Shown here: positions 61,310 to 64,000 of the stretch, one piece after another
Position numbering within the stretch: the first letter of the stretch is position 1
Layout of the letters: each line of letters opens with the position of its first letter
NCBI RefSeq assembly: GCF_019392195.1
Contig: NZ_JAHXKI010000007.1
Coordinates: 1 to 64,000 of the forward strand
Origin: Marinobacter sp. F4206
GTDB taxonomy: Bacteria > Pseudomonadota > Gammaproteobacteria > Pseudomonadales > Oleiphilaceae
Direction: 5' to 3'
DNA: 64,000 nt
The notes under the pieces: model-generated
Databases searched by the model: none
Told to the model about the DNA's origin: nothing
The model's input: the letters and a program-made list of their open reading frames with translations, nothing else
Program-made: the position numbers and the translations under genes

Positions 61310-63613
61310 ATGGCGCGCGATAACAATATTGTCAGTTTTTCTGGCCAGAAGCCGCTGCAGAGGTTTTCCCTGCCTCAGGCGCTGGTGCGCTTACGTGACG
61401 CGTCGGGTCAGTCTCTGCAACGAGTGCTGGCAAACTTTTTTGATCGCTCGGACGATGCCCTCTTTGAGCTGGCTGATCGCGCCAGCGCCACCCGGGACCA
61501 AACCGCCTATTTCGATGCCATGCGGGAGCTTCGCCTCCGGCGCAAGGCCATGGTGGTTTCCATGTTGCAGTATGTCAGTCAGGCCTTCAACGATATCGGC
61601 AAGTTCCGGCCCCGGGAGTCCGCAGGTACTCTCGATGAGGTGGAAGAGGATTCCCTGAGCCTGGTGGATCACTCCCAGCTCGAACAGCAGGTTGCGATTG
61701 AAAACCTGATCAACAAGCTGCGCAGCCGGTATTCCGATCAGATTCGGTTGCTGACCGTGCGGGTCAACCATGTGGTGCCGTCCATCGAACTGGCGGACAG
61801 TCAGATGCCCCTCAGTCCGGAAGTCCTGTGCGGCGGGGTGGCGGAAGCGTGCGCCGACCTTGACATCGATATTCGCGCCAAGCTGGTTGTCCTCAAGTTG
61901 TTTGATCGCCTGCTGGCCGACACCCTCGGAGATTTTTACCAGGAGGCCAACCACACCCTGGTAACCGAGGGCGTCCTGCCCGATATGAAACGCCCCCCCG
62001 TGGAGCAGTCAGGGAGCCCCAAAGCCACCTCGCGTGGGAGAGTTCAGGGCGCCAGGAGCAGTGGCGTCCGATCGCCGGGTTCGGATTCAGGTACAGATGG
62101 GCAGGGGGCGCAGGCAACCTTTTCCGAGCTGAGTGCGTTGCTGCACCAGGGTCACGAAGCGTCCGGTGCCGGGGGAACAGGTTCCGGTGAAGGTCATCTG
62201 GATACGGATCGGCTGATGGCCCGGTTGAGTGAAATCCAGGCGGCATCCGGCCAATGGGGCGTGGACGAGATCATCACCCTGAACGATCAGCTCAAACCGG
62301 TTCTGACGGTGGATCAGGGCAAATTTACCAACGTAGGGCAGGTGGACAACGACGTCATCAACCTGGTTGGGATGCTGTTCGATTTCATTCTTGAGGACCG
62401 GCAGTTGCACCCGGTCATGAAGTCGCTGATCAGCCGGCTGCAGATCCCGGTTCTCAAGGTCGCCTTGAGCGACAAGAACTTCTTTAACCGCGGTGGTCAC
62501 CCCGTCCGCAAGCTGCTGAATGAATTGGCACTCTCCGCCATTGGCTGGACCGAGAAGCGCACCGGACAGCGGGATCCACTTCGGGACAAGATCGAGTCGG
62601 TGGTTGGGCGGGTGCTGAACGAGTTTACCGACAACGTTGGGCTGTTTGACGAATTGCTGGCCGACTTCAGCCACTTCATGGACCTTGATCGCCGGCGCCG
62701 GGAGCTGGTCGAGCAGCGCCTCCGGGATGCCGAAGAGGGGCGCGCCAAGCAGGAGCGGGCGTCCGAAGCGGTCGACGGTATGATTCGGGGTCTGGTCACG
62801 AATCGTGAGGTTCCGGCGCCGGTTGCCCAGCTGATGCAGGAAGCCTGGCGTAAGTATCTGCAATGGGTCGTGCTGCGGGAAGGTGAGGACAGCCAGAAGT
62901 GGACTGAAGCCCGGGACCTGACCGAGCGGCTGGTGTGGAGTGTCGATCCCAGGCCCGTGTCGGAGACGACGCGCAGCGACCTGTTGCGGGCGATTCCGTC
63001 CATTGTCGATGACCTGCGTAAAGCCTTGCAGGAGATTTCCTGGGATCCGTTCGCGACCGACTCGATCATCCGTGATCTGGAGTTGGCCCACGTCGACGTT
63101 TTCCAGCGTCTGGTAACCGCGCCCTCCCGTGCGGAGCCCCCGATTGAGGCCTCACCAGAAGCCTCGCCGGAGCCGGTAACCGAAACTTCGCCAGCGAACG
63201 TCGCCGGACGGAGCAGCGGTGCAGAAGCTTCCGGTGCGGAGAAGGCACGCCCGGAGGCGCCTGTCGAACCGGTAGTCAAAGCCGGGGCGCCGGAGGCCTC
63301 CGATGACGGGGCGGAGCCGTCTGATGCTGTCGCCCAGGAGTGGCTCGACCGAGCTGACGCCCTGCGGGTCGGTTCCTGGATTGAGATGTCAAAGGATGGC
63401 GGCAAGGTTCGCTGTAAGCTGGCGGCGTTTATCAAGGCCACCGGCAAGTACATTTTCGTCAACCGCAGTGGTGCCAAGGTTGCTGAGTATCATCGTCAGG
63501 ACCTGGCGTCAGCCATGGCCTCCGGCGAAATCGGTATGCTCGATGACGGCCTGATCTTTGACCGGGCGCTGGAATCGATTATTGATAACCTGCGCAGTAG
63601 CCGCAAAGACTGA
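61310..63613 (+). CDS. DUF1631 domain protein
   Basis: The 767-residue cytoplasmic protein matches the DUF1631 family throughout (helical, with QVAIENLINKLRSRYSDQIR and the LLNELALSAIGW block). A Pro/Ala/Glu-rich linker near 620-680 precedes a C-terminal beta-rich domain of about 85 residues (LRVGSWIEMSKDGGKVRCKLAA) that resembles a PilZ-like barrel but lacks the RxxxR and DxSxxG motifs I would expect. I prefer the ATG at 61310 (MARDNN), with GGAG upstream; an earlier ATG at 61253 has no ribosome site. Some databases mislabel this family as thymidine phosphorylase. Function is unknown. Confidence 0.85.
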   Translation: MARDNNIVSFSGQKPLQRFSLPQALVRLRDASGQSLQRVLANFFDRSDDALFELADRASATRDQTAYFDAMRELRLRRKAMVVSMLQYVSQAFNDIGKFRPRESAGTLDEVEEDSLSLVDHSQLEQQVAIENLINKLRSRYSDQIRLLTVRVNHVVPSIELADSQMPLSPEVLCGGVAEACADLDIDIRAKLVVLKLFDRLLADTLGDFYQEANHTLVTEGVLPDMKRPPVEQSGSPKATSRGRVQGARSSGVRSPGSDSGTDGQGAQATFSELSALLHQGHEASGAGGTGSGEGHLDTDRLMARLSEIQAASGQWGVDEIITLNDQLKPVLTVDQGKFTNVGQVDNDVINLVGMLFDFILEDRQLHPVMKSLISRLQIPVLKVALSDKNFFNRGGHPVRKLLNELALSAIGWTEKRTGQRDPLRDKIESVVGRVLNEFTDNVGLFDELLADFSHFMDLDRRRRELVEQRLRDAEEGRAKQERASEAVDGMIRGLVTNREVPAPVAQLMQEAWRKYLQWVVLREGEDSQKWTEARDLTERLVWSVDPRPVSETTRSDLLRAIPSIVDDLRKALQEISWDPFATDSIIRDLELAHVDVFQRLVTAPSRAEPPIEASPEASPEPVTETSPANVAGRSSGAEASGAEKARPEAPVEPVVKAGAPEASDDGAEPSDAVAQEWLDRADALRVGSWIEMSKDGGKVRCKLAAFIKATGKYIFVNRSGAKVAEYHRQDLASAMASGEIGMLDDGLIFDRALESIIDNLRSSRKD

Positions 63614-63646
63614 AGTCGTAGCAAGACCGGCGACTTTGTGCTTCAA

Positions 63647-63670
63647 TCAGGGCATTCTGTAATGCCCTGA
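63647..63670. terminator. Perfect hairpin between the DUF1631 gene and ampD, probable weak terminator
   Basis: TCAGGGCATT pairs perfectly with AATGCCCTGA around a 4-base loop (CTGT). Only a weak T stretch follows (TACCTTTGG), so termination may be inefficient or may need a factor. Confidence 0.5.
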
Positions 63671-63686
63671 TACCTTTGGATTTACC

Positions 63687-64000
63687 TTGCCTCATTCAGA
63701 CCCAGAACCCATCACACAGATTGCTTCCTCCGGCAACATCAACACGCTTCGTGAGACCGGAAGGCTACCGGCGGCCCGCTGGCGCCCATCGCCCAATTTT
63801 GGCCCCCGTCCTGAGTCTGCATCACTCACTCTTCTGGTGGTACACAACATCAGCCTGCCCCCGGGCCAGTTTGGCGGACCGGAAATTGAGGACTTTTTCT
63901 GCAACCGCCTGGACCATGCGGCGCACCCCTATTTCGAAACCATTGCCGGAATGCAGGTGTCGGCCCATGCCCTGATTCGCCGGGATGGCTCGTTGGTCCA
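63687..64000 (+). CDS. ampD: 1,6-anhydro-N-acetylmuramyl-L-alanine amidase, 5' part
   Basis: The first 104 codons of an ampD gene run off the right edge. VVHNISLPPGQFGGPEI contains the first zinc histidine, and AHPYFETIAGMQVSAHALIRRDGSLVQ closely follows E. coli AmpD. The enzyme works in the cytoplasm, cutting the peptide from anhydromuropeptides during wall recycling, and so affects AmpR-controlled beta-lactamase where present. The frame has no ATG before the conserved region; a TTG at 63687 is the only plausible start between the preceding stop codon and the homology. Confidence 0.9.
   Translation, partial: MPHSDPEPITQIASSGNINTLRETGRLPAARWRPSPNFGPRPESASLTLLVVHNISLPPGQFGGPEIEDFFCNRLDHAAHPYFETIAGMQVSAHALIRRDGSLV

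Overview
The window is about 64 kb of GC-rich, densely coded chromosomal DNA from a gammaproteobacterium. Conserved gene orders point to a marine Pseudomonas relative, and Marinobacter is my best guess: nlpD-rpoS; rsxABCDGE-nth; purMN flanked by DUF3108 and DUF2066-hda; ftsB-ispD-ispF-truD-surE-pcm; pyrG-kdsA-eno. This assignment rests on gene order and protein families, not on a database search. I see no insertion sequence, prophage, CRISPR array, integron or tRNA. Every gene appears intact except those cut by the window edges: the 5S rRNA at the left and ampD at the right. No gap between genes exceeds 300 bases.

Bases 1-11,500 hold the tail of an rRNA operon and then a leftward block that looks like an acetate-uptake and acetate-sensing island. 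It comprises a soluble histidine kinase, a receiver-TPR protein, a transporter-like hybrid kinase resembling CrbS/MxtR, an unknown membrane protein, actP with its DUF485 partner, a DEDDh exonuclease, and a cNMP/CBS/DUF294 nucleotidyltransferase-like protein. Bases 11,700-19,300 run rightward: smrA, a tiny lipoprotein, an IorAB-type molybdenum hydroxylase with its XdhC helper, the methionine-salvage genes mtnB-mtnD-mtnC, and a DUF3080 lipoprotein.

Bases 19,300-22,600 run leftward: a lone GspE/PilB-like ATPase, a DUF2069 protein, a WrbA-like oxidoreductase and an ArsC reductase. Bases 22,600-41,400 are rightward housekeeping genes: a TlpA-like thioredoxin, dnaE, accA, tilS, pyrG, kdsA, eno, ftsB, ispD, ispF, truD, surE, pcm, a DUF368 protein, nlpD, rpoS and a secreted chalcone-isomerase-like protein. 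Together they serve DNA replication, fatty acid, nucleotide, LPS and isoprenoid synthesis, cell division and the stationary-phase response.

Bases 41,400-49,700 run leftward with metG, the complete ion-pumping Rsx/Rnf complex and nth. Bases 49,800-53,700 run rightward with apbC, dcd, a DUF416 gene and avtA. Then come purM-purN-DUF3108 leftward, DUF2066, a CDP-alcohol phosphatidyltransferase, hda, a ParA-like ATPase and yqcC rightward, nadC leftward, and finally a DUF1631 protein and ampD.

The region is mostly conserved core genome, and I found no clear-cut new system. The best leads are: (1) an intergenic element between apbC and dcd with two hairpins whose hexaloops match the CsrA/RsmA consensus, enclosed by a 20-bp inverted repeat; (2) the three-gene signalling module beside the acetate transporter; (3) a nucleotidyltransferase-like/exonuclease pair in the same island; and (4) an EF-hand-like loop inside the acetate symporter.
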